A stretch of 64,000 nt of DNA from Hymenochaete sp. R1 (Eukaryota > Basidiomycota > Agaricomycetes > Hymenochaetales > Hymenochaetaceae), in contig JAFREE010000034.1 of the NCBI GenBank assembly GCA_019400425.1, positions 1 through 64,000 of the forward strand, written 5' to 3'. Below are positions 20,749 to 34,822 of the stretch, piece by piece (within the stretch, counting starts at the first letter, position 1; each line of letters starts with the position of its first letter). The notes under the pieces were generated by a model. That model saw only the letters and a list, made by a program, of their open reading frames with translations. It was not told the DNA's origin and did no database searches. The translations under genes and the position numbers were made by a program.

Positions 20749-23700
20749 CCCGGACCAATGACGAGAGTAGCTGCAGAAATACCTGCTGTAATTACAAAAT
20801 CAACTGACGAATCATGAATCTTTGTTCCGGTTGAAATTACAGTGGGGTCAAAAAATGTTGGAGCTAGTACCCTGATTGACTCAAGAGTAGAAGGGTTATT
20901 CATTAACCAAACACTAGTTGATAAACATCGAATCCCTAAAGAAAAAATGACATGCACAGTCACTGCCCAAAATGCAAATGGGACTCTAAATCAAATAGGC
21001 ATTATCACGGAAAAGGCAACAATCCTCATAAATATTGGCTCAAAAATGTCAAAAGAGACATTCTGGATCACAGCTTTAGGGAACTACAATATGATCCTAG
21101 GACATCCATGGTTGGCACGACAAAATCCAATCATTAACTGGAAGGAACAAACAGTCAAACTCTCAGCTATGAGACGAATGAACAAGGCAACCAAACTAGC
21201 ACAGGTACACTATCAGAAGGACAACCGCACATTAAAAGAACAAGTCCCTAAATACCTTCATTCTTACCTAGATGTGTTTGATGAAGAAAAGGTAAAGGTA
21301 TTTCCACCATCAAGATTATATAACCATTGCATTAAACTTAAACCCGGATTTGTCGAAAAGAAGGCTAAGGTTTATCCTATGTCTCTACCAGAAGAAAAGA
21401 TGCTAAATGACTTCATTGATGAAAATCTGGCAAAAGGGTATATTGTACCATCGGAATCCCCACAAGCATCCCCAGTATTCTTTGTTGCCAAAAAGGATGG
21501 GACTGGACATCTATGCCAGGATTACAGACGGCTTAACACATACATGGTGAAAAACTCATATCCATTGCCTCAAATTGGTGAAATCATGGACGTAACCAAA
21601 GACTGGAAATACTTCACTACCATTAATGTCAAAGCAGGATACAACAACATTCGTATGGTAACCAAGGAAGACCAAGAACTGGCCGCTTTCATAACTCATT
21701 GTGGAAGCTTTCAACTAACAGTAATGTTCTTTGGACTATGCAATTCTCCAGCAACCTTCCAGGCTTTCATGGATGACATATATGGTGATATCAAAAGAAA
21801 GATAAAGGGCAGTGTATACATAGATGACATCATTACAGGGGGAAAAGATTTACAGGAATGTATCTAGAGGACGATCAAGGTTATACAGATTATGGATGCA
21901 AATGGACTGCATGTAAAAATATCCAAATGCAAATTCTGTGTAGAATCTGTTCCATATTTGGGAATGATTTCATCTGCTGGCAAAATTGAGATGGATCCTG
22001 TCAAACTTGAAGGAATTTTTGGATGGCCAACACTGGCGAAAGTCAAAGACGTCCAAAAATTCCTAGGCTTTGCCAACTTTTACAGGAAATTTATTGCTCA
22101 TTATGCGGATATCTCAAGACCTCTGACAGACTTGACACACAAGAACATCATTTGGGAATGGCAAAATGACCGGCAGAAGGCTTTTGACACGCTTAAAGAA
22201 GCATTCCTCTCGAAACTAATTCTGCAAATTCCAGATTCTAGTCATCTATTTATACTGGAAACAGATGCATCCAAATATGCGACAGGAGCTGTATTAATGC
22301 AAGAAGACACCAATGGAGACTTGAAACTATGTGGATTTATCTCCCAATGATTTAACAAAGCGGAACAGAATTACCAGATTTACGACTGGGAATTACTAGC
22401 AATTATTAGGGCTTTCAAAACATGGAAACACTACCTCTTAGGGAACAACACGCTTATTCGATGTGACCACAAGAATCTCCTGTATTTCAAAGACCCACAA
22501 GTCCTGATACCAAGACAGGCCCACTGGCAGATATATCTCTTAATGTTTGATTTCCAAATCACATATATTCCAGGACCACAAATGGTACAAGCGGATGCAT
22601 TGTCACAACGACCAGACCACATGGAAGATGATGAAGAAAACCATCCAGAGATGCTACTACCTGACTGGCTTTTCCTATCTGCTATAGGAGTAAGCAGTCA
22701 GGACCAGGACTTGATGAACAAACTACAAATGACAGGACGACAGGACAAAATCCTCTTACAGGCTGTAGAAGCATTGAAGAACAGAAAACTACCACCTCTT
22801 AGATCATCTGTAGGTGACTGGTATATTCATGACGGAATCCTGTTCTACAAGGGATGGATATACATACCAGATGACCTGAACCTCAGATGTGAAATAACTA
22901 GGTGATATCACGATCTTGAATCAGCAGGACATCCAGGACAACATGGAACCTATCTTGCGATCTATTGAACTTATTGGTGGCCCAGAATGGTGGTGTTTAT
23001 TTGTAACTATATTGATGGCTGCACTATTTGTCAACAGAACAAAATTAATACACATCCAACCGCACCTCTGCTTCTTCCTATCAGACCGGATCAAGAGATG
23101 CTTCCATTTTCTAACATCAGCATGGACTTTATCATGCAATTACCAGACTCTGAGGGATATTTGGCCCTATACGTCATTGTGGATTACTTATCTAAAGGAA
23201 TCATTCTAATTCCATGCACAAAGGAAGAAGATGCTCTCTCAACAGCCAAGATGTACCACGATCATGTGTACAAGCGGTTTGGACTCCCCAAAGTGATGAT
23301 ATATGATCGAGGACCACAGTTTGCCTCCAAGGTCTTTCAACAACTGTGCAAAAAGTTGGGCATAGACTCATGAATGTCAATAGTGTATCACCCTCAAACA
23401 GATAAGCAGACAGAATGAATGAACAGGGAAATCAAAGCCTTCCTACGGATATATTGCAGCTCACATCCAGAAGAATGAGCTCAACATCTAGATGATCTGG
23501 AATTCTCATACAACCAATGTGACAATCTGAACAGTGGAAAAACTCCCTTTGAAATTATCATGGGATACAATCCAGATGTAATTCCGACCTTCTCAATTAC
23601 TTCACAGTTCCCAGCCCTGGAGGATCATCTCAGACAGATATGTGATATTTGGAAAGAAGCACTAGCAGCACAGAAAATGGCACGTATCCACATGACTGAA

Positions 23701-24159
23701 AGATACCTATCAGCATATACTCCATTCTGGAAAGGAGACAAGGTTTGGCTAGAAGCAAAGAACCTTAATGTCGGAGGAACTTATCAGAAACTTTGAACAC
23801 TTTGTGAAGGGCCATTTGTCATTGAAGAAGTCATGGGACCCTTAACCTACAAACTCCGGCTACCAGAAGATTGGAAGATCCATCCGGTATTTCATGCTAC
23901 ACTTCTATCACCATTCAAAGAAACAGGAACACATGGTCCATCATTCAGTATGCTACCCCCTAACCTTATCAACAAAGAAGAAGAATATGAAGTAGAGACG
24001 ATCATCTGACACAGAAGGACCAGAGGAAAAGGGGTCCAATACCTTATCAAATGGATGGGATATCCAACGTCGGAAAATTCATGGATCTCCGAAGAAGAAC
24101 TGGGAAATGCCACAGACCTTCTAGAAGCCTATAAAAGGAGAACTGGACTTACCAAATAA
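20749..24159 (+). pseudogene. pol of the gypsy element (protease, RT, RNase H, integrase, chromodomain)
   Basis: Read in one frame with stops: a degenerate retroviral-type protease (TLIDSRVEGLFI, where DSG is expected), RT (VFFVAKKDGTGHLCQDYRRL; TINVKAGYNN in place of the usual LDVR block; YIDDI intact), RNase H (LETDASKYATGAVLMQED), integrase with zinc finger CTICQQNK and core (MDFIMQLP, DYLSKG, YDRGPQFAS), and a C-terminal chromodomain (GVQYLIKWMGYPTSENSW). The chromodomain class usually inserts into heterochromatin. At least six internal TGA or TAG codons lie at Trp or Arg positions, so the product is dead. Confidence 0.88.
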
Positions 24160-24172
24160 ACAATAAATCAAC

Positions 24173-24424
24173 ATGGATGCTCTCACAATCTCCGCCGTTC
24201 TCATTGTCATCAACCTCTCGCTAATCACCCTTACCCTCATGACCTGGTTCATTTACAAGTACCTTTATTATTGCCGACAAGAAGCTATTGATTGGCGCCA
24301 ACCAATTCAAAACTGGAGACAAGCAGTATCCACAACATATCCAATCCTCACAGACATTGAAGCCTCTCATCCCTATGCTGATGAAGAATCTGAATATGTC
24401 ACTGCAAACAGTGGTCAACAATGA
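24173..24424 (+). CDS. Small membrane ORF downstream of the chromodomain (ORF3a)
   Basis: An intact 83-codon frame starts 14 bases after the pol stop. Residues 5-31 are strongly hydrophobic (ISAVLIVINLSLITLTLMTW), followed by a Tyr/Arg-rich patch and an acidic tail. One membrane anchor with a short cytoplasmic tail is predicted. I do not recognise it. It lies inside the retrotransposon, where no gene is needed, and is one of at least two extra reading frames there. Confidence 0.5.
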   Translation: MDALTISAVLIVINLSLITLTLMTWFIYKYLYYCRQEAIDWRQPIQNWRQAVSTTYPILTDIEASHPYADEESEYVTANSGQQ

Positions 24425-24585
24425 ACAGGATGGAACGATATAAATGACCAACAAGCTTGAATTGTTCTAACAGTTCAATATGAGCGACCCCAACACTATC
24501 ACAACAGTTAATGTCTCACTTTATCCCGTTTCCACCACAAACTACTCTGTTGGCCTATCAAGCGAAGGCAACCTCTTCCTGATTA

Positions 24586-25353
24586 TTGATATCTTCTACG
24601 GCATTCCCATTGTCAGCACTAAACGCATCATCAGACTCCATGTTGACAACACCACTCAATCATGAGCCATCCTACACACCCTCTAGACCATCACCAACCT
24701 TTGTGCCACTTCATTCCAAACTCATGGCCCCCATTTGTTCCGTCTCCACACCTCAATCTTCAGCCCTTGTATATCCCACTAGGACGTACAGGCTTATGCG
24801 CTCCTCGCAAGCATCCAATTGGGATATGGGGAGGTCTACATTGATTCCATCATACACTGTACAGGAAGTGTGCCAGGACCTGATTGAAGAAGTTGGCGAC
24901 CAAATGGAAGAAGAGACACTGACAGCACGTATAGATCTGGAATTTATCGAAACATTTGTATGCTCTAATGATCCTGACCACTGCACCCATCTAAATGAAC
25001 CCGGTCCCCACTGGAACCAAGACAACAACTGGACCTTCCTGACGCTTGAACAAGACATGCATACGTACCACGAGGCGGACAAAATAGCCAAGGACCAAGC
25101 GAAAGAGGCACTTCGATTGGAGCAGGAAATTAGATTGATTTGAGATGATGTTGCATTCCAGCGAACACGACAAGGCCGTTTCATCCACTGGTTCTATCAG
25201 AAAAATCTTCACGACCACATTCGTAACATTGAGTCTCACTATGGCATACACCACCCACTATCTGTACTGCCACCAAGACCAGAAAGACCAACACAACCAG
25301 CTGAAACTGAGGACGATGATGCTGAGGAAGTTACAGATAATGACACAGTTTAG
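24586..25353 (+). pseudogene. Large 3' accessory ORF of the gypsy element (ORF3b), one internal stop
   Basis: A frame of 185 codons ends in TGA at 25,141, and the same frame continues open to TAG at 25,351-25,353, so the ancestral product was about 255 residues. It has a Ser/Pro-rich N-terminus, an acidic centre (CQDLIEEVGDQMEEETL), a helical Lys/Glu stretch (EADKIAKDQAKEALRLEQEI), a WFYQKNLHDHIRNIE block and an acidic tail. I do not recognise a domain. The single TGA fits the Trp/Arg-to-stop pattern of the rest of the element. Confidence 0.5.
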
Positions 25354-25458
25354 ATTTTGTTTGATTTTACTTGCAAATTTTTTCTTTTTTTTTTCTCTTT
25401 GATTGTTTCATTGAAATATTTTCGAAAAACAGTGTCTTTCGTCTAGAAGGGGGGGTAA

Positions 25459-25863
25459 TGTTACAATAATAAAACCCCTAACCTAAATTTTCTTTATTGT
25501 TCTCTTTTGTTGACTCATTTTCTTTTGTGTTCCATTATTGTTTCATGTTTCGTCTCATGATGATGTCATTTGACTCCACATGACTCACTTCTGGAACCTT
25601 CTCTTGTATTAGTCAGATAGTCCATGCACAGCCTGCATAGCCTCCATATGTAGTATAAATAGAGGGCAAGCTTTGGTGTTAGAACCTCAGCTTGACCTCT
25701 TAGTTCTCAATAACTATTTGGTTACAAGGTCTCTGATAAAGCCTCAGCTTTAAGAACTATCTCTCTGAACTCTACTCTGAAGTTATAACCTTTGACTACA
25801 AAAGGTGTCAATTTGGCTTAGTAATCAAGCCTTAGATAAGCCTTGCACCGAAGTTCCTTAACA
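25459..25863 (+). repeat. 3' LTR of the gypsy element
   Basis: It starts right after the polypurine tract and ends AGTTCCTTAACA. I count seven differences from the 5' LTR, all C/T or A/G. Confidence 0.9.
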
Positions 25864-26724
25864 GGATTAATAGTTTGAGAAATTGTAAAGATTGCTGCTG
25901 CTCTTGAATATGATTCATTTAGGTTCCTGTGTTGTGGTCATGCTGTTTTATGAATCCTCATGTGCAGTCTTATACCTTGCTGTAGGACAGTAGATGGATG
26001 TCCTTTGCTCAATGTGACTTCATTTGAAGTTGGACCATACTCAGAGTTACATATTTGTACAGTAGTACCTCCGAATAAGCCGCCCCCTCGGTCAAAGTTT
26101 AGGGGCGGCTTATTTGGAGGCACGACTTATTGGCAGACATATGTAATAAAGATCGACGCCTATATATGGCAAGTCTGCCGGCCCTAATAAACATTTTCGA
26201 CTTTTCCTAGCAAAGCAAACCATTTAAAGGTCTTTTTTTGGCTTTATATGGCCTCAATTTTCGTAAAGAATACTTGTTTGGCAAGTATTTGCATTTTGAT
26301 ACTACTTTTGGCTCAAATTCACATGGAATTCTTGTTCTTCAGTGAAGAAAATCTTGAAAATCTGCCCCCAAATAAGTCGGTCCTATGAGAATTTTCGTGA
26401 AAGAGGCGGCTTATTTGTTATTCAGAAGCGACTTATTGACCCTAAAATCTCCCCTTACGGAGGTGGGAAACAGGTACTGGGCAGCTTATTCGGAAATCCG
26501 ACTTATTTGGAGGCGGCTTATTCGGAGGTACTACTGTATGTAATTACAATTACTTTATCTAAATTATGTAATAAAATCTTTACCTAAGTTATGTAATAAA
26601 ATCTTTACCTAAACCGGCCCTGGAAACGGACTTTATAAGCCTGCCGGCCAGCTCTGATCCAGTTGGCTGCTTGATGGAAACAGTGATGGATATTAAAATA
26701 TGATTGGCGCTATCCCTGGGTGTT
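25864..26724. mobile_element. Remnant of the KDZ element right end (copy B), with insertions
   Basis: The flank sequence at 18,533-18,560 plus 25,864-26,059 plus 26,537-26,724 forms one stretch equivalent to 16,396-16,798, covering the KDZ gene promoter through the right terminal repeat. The coding part beyond is missing. The gypsy element sits at GGATT, and a 477-bp TA-flanked element sits at 26,060. The intact sequence at 16,396-16,798 serves as the empty-site reference for both. Confidence 0.75.
26060..26536. mobile_element. MITE of the Tc1/mariner-pogo type, complete
   Basis: A 477-bp element with perfect 25-bp terminal inverted repeats (CAGTAGTACCTCCGAATAAG at the outer end) is flanked by TA on both sides (26,058-26,059 and 26,537-26,538). 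The empty site at about 16,600 (ATATTTGTATGTAATT) shows a single TA. It encodes no transposase. A TA duplication with CAGT ends points to a pogo/Fot1-like transposase elsewhere in the genome. Confidence 0.88.
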
Positions 26725-26732
26725 CTGCAAAA

Positions 26733-27196
26733 TTCTCTGCTTTAGTTAGGAAAATCTTGAAAATTTGCTTCTGAATAAGTCGGTCCTATAAAAATTTTCA
26801 TGAAAGAGGTGGCTTATTTGTTATTCAGAAGCAACTTATTGACCCCAAAATCTCCCCTTACAGACACAGCAGGCATAGTCGAATCATTTAACCAAACATG
26901 TTCATTAAAAAGTGTGAAATATATTCATTATATGTTTTATATGTTTTAGGGGTTTCAAGGTCATTAATTAATATTCGAAAATATATTCTAATCCCCCTGC
27001 CAAAGTAAGGATATATTTTCAGATTTTTGACACAAAAAAACCCCAAAACATATAATGCATACATTTCACACTTTTTGACAAATATGTTCAGCCAAATGAT
27101 TCAACTATGCCTACTGTGAGAGGTGGGAAACAGGTCCTGGGCGGCTTATTCAGAAATCCGACTTATTTGGAGGTGGCTTATTCAGAGGTACTACTG
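26733..27196. mobile_element. Truncated second copy of the same MITE, carrying a nested element
   Basis: From GAAAATCTTGAAAAT onward it matches the right two-fifths of the complete copy and ends AGAGGTACTACTG before TA. Its left part is missing. It is interrupted at 26,865-27,118. Confidence 0.75.
26865..27118. mobile_element. Palindromic CACTA-like MITE, 254 bp
   Basis: The ends are CACAGCAGGCATAGTCGAAT and, reversed, CACAGTAGGCATAGTTGAAT. Pairing continues imperfectly to about 85 bp on each side, so the element can fold almost end to end. The flanking AGA (26,862-26,864 and 27,119-27,121) gives a 3-bp target duplication, and the interrupted MITE copy reads straight through at this point in its intact relative. 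CAC ends with a 3-bp duplication are typical of CACTA elements. Confidence 0.75.
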
Positions 27197-27392
27197 TACA
27201 TTTCTTTTCAAAGGTTTGGATCATACTGGTCAAGACATCAATTATCCCAACAAATAAGGATGAAACATCTCATGGATCATAAGTAAGATTCATCTGCATT
27301 CTCATATGGGATTGAACACCCCTGTCGAATATACCTATTCTAGGTGTTGTTATATTACATACAACAACCACTTATTATACAAGGCAGATTTT

Positions 27393-28208
27393 TTAAGTAC
27401 CCCTCCCCCTACCCCGACCTCTAAAGCTTCCCCTTCCTTGACCACCCCGAGATTGAGTGAATCCACCTCTCGTACCGCCACGACCACCACTCATTCCTCG
27501 TCCGCGTCCGAATCCACGCTGCAAGCCACCACCGCGGCCTCGGCCGAAGGCACCTACACCTGTAGGTTTTCCGCGACCTCGTTCTGAGAAAGGGGAAAGA
27601 TAAGTCTTATAACAATACAACCAGACGAAAGTGCCTAAACTCACTTTGTGTACCTTGAGAGCACACGCACGAAAATTGTAAGTTAAGTGAATCTGGTCCT
27701 AAAGGAGGATGTCAAAACATACCTTTCGGAGCTTTTGGTTTAGGCAAAAATCGTTCAAGCGGCAAGAGTTTATCCCCACCGATGTAGACCTTGTCGCCTT
27801 TCTTGAAGCTATTTGCGACCATCCCTTGCCCCATTTTTATCGAGAAATATACTTCGTTTATAGGCCCCAGTATTTCATCCACTTTCCCAATTTCCGATTT
27901 ATTTTGTAGGTAAATCGGAGCATTGAAATACGGTACTTTGTCCTTCATGGAAGAAGCGCACAACATCTCATCTTCAACGGCGTGAACGAAAGAGCCTATC
28001 TCTGCAAAAAGGTGTTAAAGCAATCTCGACCAACCAAGCCAGGCTTGACCTACCAAGGACACTATCAGGAGGTCCCGCATCGCGCTGTTGAAACCCGCCC
28101 CGTCCTGGATGCTCATGTATGAGTATTCTATATGCTGGGCAAAACATGTGAAAGCGTACCATATCCGCCTCTCCCTCTGCTAAATGAGCCACCCCTTCCT
28201 CGATTCAT
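27393..28208 (-). CDS. GAR1: H/ACA snoRNP subunit GAR1
   Basis: GAR1 is a core protein of the H/ACA particles that guide pseudouridylation of rRNA in the nucleolus. The start at 28,208 gives [15 protein letters not shown], an N-terminal GAR stretch, then exons at about 28,100-28,050 and 27,998-27,713. The central Gar1 fold is clear: [70 protein letters not shown]. The last exon (about 27,587-27,393) is an Arg/Gly-rich tail ([17 protein letters not shown]). The length of about 210 residues fits the family. It is transcribed divergently from PEX6. The last intron of about 125 nt may contain a tiny extra exon. Confidence 0.93.
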
Positions 28209-28475
28209 GGCAGCTATTCAGCCTCAAGAAGAATGTTTGACGGACGTCGAGGTATGCACAGAACGAGTCTCGAATCGGCACAACTTGACGGACTCCCAGC
28301 AAAGTTTAGTTTGAGGCGTGCTTGTCGTCGCTGTCGGCCTTTTAATTTTGTCACTTGTCACGTATAATGCACGTGATATTTAGGATTGATATTTAGAAAG
28401 CTTACAGTTACACTGCTTACACCATCGCGACTTCGTCTCGATACACTCAGTCGCTACTTACATCCAAGTTATAAT
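28209..28475. promoter_or_regulatory. Shared GAR1/PEX6 divergent promoter
   Basis: Only 267 bp separate the two start codons. The region holds a CACGTG box (28,370-28,375) and a TATAAT-like CGTATAATG beside it. No other gene fits here. Confidence 0.5.
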
Positions 28476-32327
<3,852 letters not shown>

Positions 32328-32691
32328 ATACTATATCGTCATATCCCCTATCGACCATAGTATCGTTCAACGCAGAACGCTGCCTTGGAATACATGGTAA
32401 ATGACTTCTTAGATAGAATGTCGCGATGTGATGAGATTGGGAAGGGTTATGGCAATGTTATTGGAGATAGTAAACTGGACTTTCGAAAACCCTATACTAC
32501 GGGGCTAAAAAGATTGCAAACTAGAACAAGGCTTTGAAGGAAAAACTGCAGCGAACGTGCAAAACAAACAAAGCCTTTTTTGTCCTCCCCGCCTCTCATG
32601 TTTCAATATTGATCGACAGCGACTTCTCTGCTCGACTCGCCGACTTCACGCGCTCACCACTTGTTCAACCGCAATCTATCAGAGAGACATC
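32328..32691. other. Intergenic region, PEX6 to DUF202 gene
   Basis: I see no gene here. A CT-rich stretch precedes the start of the next gene. The frame upstream of 32,692 stays open but looks like 5' leader. Confidence 0.5.
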
Positions 32692-33162
32692 ATGTTTGAG
32701 AATTTCCTGAGGAATGCCGTGGTACAAAATACTGGCAGCACTGCCCGCGACTGGTGCATGCTTGAACGAAATATGCTTTCGCATGTCAAACTCTCCCTAC
32801 TGCTCTCGATACTCTCTTCCTCAGTCATCTTACACGCTCGATTGTCCCCGCCACCACACTCCTGTGCTCAGGACCCTTTTCGATTTTCAAGTAGGAGCTC
32901 GGGGGTACCCATGGCGATTATACTCTTTATCTCTTCGTTATTGGCACTCGTAGCAGGCACATGGGAATATTGGTTGAGCAATAGAGACATGAGACATAGG
33001 AAGGCATTCATGGTGGCCAGCAAGTGAGTCGCCTGCTAAGTCGAATAAAACGTCAATCTCAAACCATCATTAAGGTCACACAGTATCATGCTTTCCGTTA
33101 TATCAGCAGTGGTATTTGTCCTTTGCGTCTTACTTTTGTTGGACAATGAAGATGGCTGTTGA
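32692..33162 (+). CDS. DUF202-family small membrane protein
   Basis: Two exons join at 33,026 (AGCAA before GTGAGT, AG before GTCACAC). The product is about 138 residues. It opens MFENFLRNAVVQNTGSTARD, then CMLERNMLSHVKLSLLLSIL. The NTGSTARD-x(3)-LERN-x-LSH-x(2)-L block at the start of a hydrophobic helix is the DUF202 (YidH-like) hallmark. Three membrane helices are predicted (about residues 33-52, 80-96 and, in exon 2, SVISAVVFVLCVLLLL). The protein should lie in an internal or plasma membrane. Its molecular role is not established. I chose the ATG at 32,692 because conserved sequence begins there. Confidence 0.82.
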
Positions 33163-33553
33163 TACATACCAGTAAATGATTCGCCAATCTATGGGATATT
33201 CCTATGAGTCGGACCCCCTCTCCCCTCCCTCCACTCTATTCGGGTTACCTCAGAGATAATGATTTTTTATCTGTACTATAAACTACGTGATAAGCCGGAG
33301 ACGTCTAAGTGACGGTCTAACTAGTCTAACTCTAATGATATGATGTTGGGGTTGAAGTGATCACGTGAAAAATCGTGTTTTACTACATCACGCGAACACC
33401 ATGAGTCTCCGGATTCGTTCTCACTCTCACTCAAACCAGTCTCTTGATTGCAGCAAAACCTAAGACATCGAGTTCACATAGGCCCATACACTACTTACGC
33501 CATCTACCAATCGCTGCAACTTCAAAACGATAGGGACTTAAGTTTCCCCATTC
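33163..33553. promoter_or_regulatory. Upstream region of the Rho gene
   Basis: No gene is seen. The region contains a CACGTG box within GATCACGTGAAA (about 33,359) and a CT-rich stretch before the ATG. Confidence 0.4.
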
Positions 33554-34343
33554 ATGGACTCTGCGTCATTGAGACGGCCGGACACGAAGAAGAAACTAGT
33601 GGTTGTTGGTGATGGTTTGTGACTGTACTTCCATATGGATATAGTTATCAAAGTCTCGCTAATTTTCTTTTTCTCTCAAAGGTGGATGCGGAAAGACATG
33701 TCTTCTAATTGTCTATGCTGAGAATAGATTTCCAGAGGTAGGAAGTTCATCGCGTGTCGGAGTTGGGTTCACGCTCAGTCTATTGGAAGTCCTACGTCCC
33801 TACAGTCTTCGAGAATTATGTCACTCAAGTAAACTTCGAAGGCAAAGTTATTGAACTTGCACTATGGGACACGGCTGGACAAGAAGAATATGACCGATTG
33901 CGACCTCTCAGTTATCCAGAAAGCGACGTCATCCTGATAGTTTTCTCCGTCGACTTTCCGACAAGTCTTGCAAACGTACAGGATAAGGTACGAGCTTTAA
34001 TTGCGGCATGAAAACGCGCGTATTAATTATTAATTAATCTTGCACAACGAAGTGGTTCCCAGAAGTCGCGCATTTTTGTGAAGACACTCCATTGATACTG
34101 GTTGGAACGAAGATTGACTTGCGACGCGATGATCAGACTCGTAGAATGCTAGCGGCCCAAGGTCAGACTCCTGTCTCTACAGAGACTGGAGCCAAAGTGG
34201 CCAAAGACATCGGAGCGCGGTACATTGAGTGCTCAGCGAAACTGGGGACAGCCGTAAAGGACGTGTTTGATCTCGCTATAAGGGAGAGCATGAAAGGAAG
34301 ATGGGGAAAGATGGTCAAGTCTAGGAGATGTGTTGTCTTATAG
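33554..34343 (+). CDS. Rho-family small GTPase, Rho4-like
   Basis: Four exons (33554-33614, 33681-33737, 33790-33987, 34053-34343) give about 200 residues. All GTPase motifs are present: G1 [13 protein letters not shown], switch [12 protein letters not shown]3 [19 protein letters not shown]4 [12 protein letters not shown]5 ECSAK. The C-terminus is basic and ends CVVL, a CaaX box of the geranylgeranyl type, so it should sit on the plasma membrane or septum. The Rho hallmark insert lies after TKIDLR. The P-loop GDGGCGKT and the TPLILVGTK block resemble Rho4 more than Rho1 or Cdc42. Rho4 acts in septation and wall growth. The subfamily assignment is less sure than the family. Confidence 0.9.
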
Positions 34344-34822
34344 GACGAAACACTTACTATATTTCATTCAAAATCACCTTCTGACACTCTTTGACCTCCA
34401 ATCACGGACTATCTTGTATAAAATTATCTTAGCTTGTGTATTTAATAGACCCAGGCAGAGCCTTATACCACGCTAACCACAGTTGCATCGAGCCATTCTG
34501 ATCTTTAGCAAAGCACGCGCATTGTATACGAAAAAAAGGATCGCAGATTTCTGCAAGTAAATGCATTGGTTCCTAATAACTATTTCGACAATCCACTTCC
34601 AAAAAAGGCACATTACATCTAATGTGAAACCAAGGAACCTGGGTATCAAGGTTGATTACTGCTTCGACAAAGTACGAGATGTTGTCCAATAACACAACGA
34701 ACGGATGATACGAAAAAGGGAAAAGCAGCTCAGGGCACGCCCAAGAAAAGACATCGTTGACATTCGTTAAAACCAGTGATGTATCCGATCAACGGGTCTA
34801 CAACACGGATTGACATTGTAGA
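34344..34822. other. Convergent 3' region, Rho to SKT5
   Basis: About 480 bp lie between two convergent stop codons. I see no reading frame or repeat of note. It probably holds both 3' untranslated ends. Confidence 0.5.

Larger units (their letters stand above)
18561..25863 (+). mobile_element. Ty3/gypsy chromodomain retrotransposon with two LTRs, inactivated
   Basis: Two 405-bp LTRs (18,561-18,965 and 25,459-25,863) bound gag, protease, RT, RNase H, integrase and a chromodomain in the order of a chromovirus-clade element, followed by an unusual 1.3-kb 3' region. The LTRs both run TGTTACAA...CCTTAACA and differ by about seven bases, all transitions, so the insertion is fairly recent. The 5-bp flanks are AGATT and GGATT, a target duplication with one transition. 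The polypurine tract AAGGGGGGGTAA sits directly before the 3' LTR. The coding region holds many TGA and TAG stops and is interrupted by another LTR at 20,293-20,748. Confidence 0.9.
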
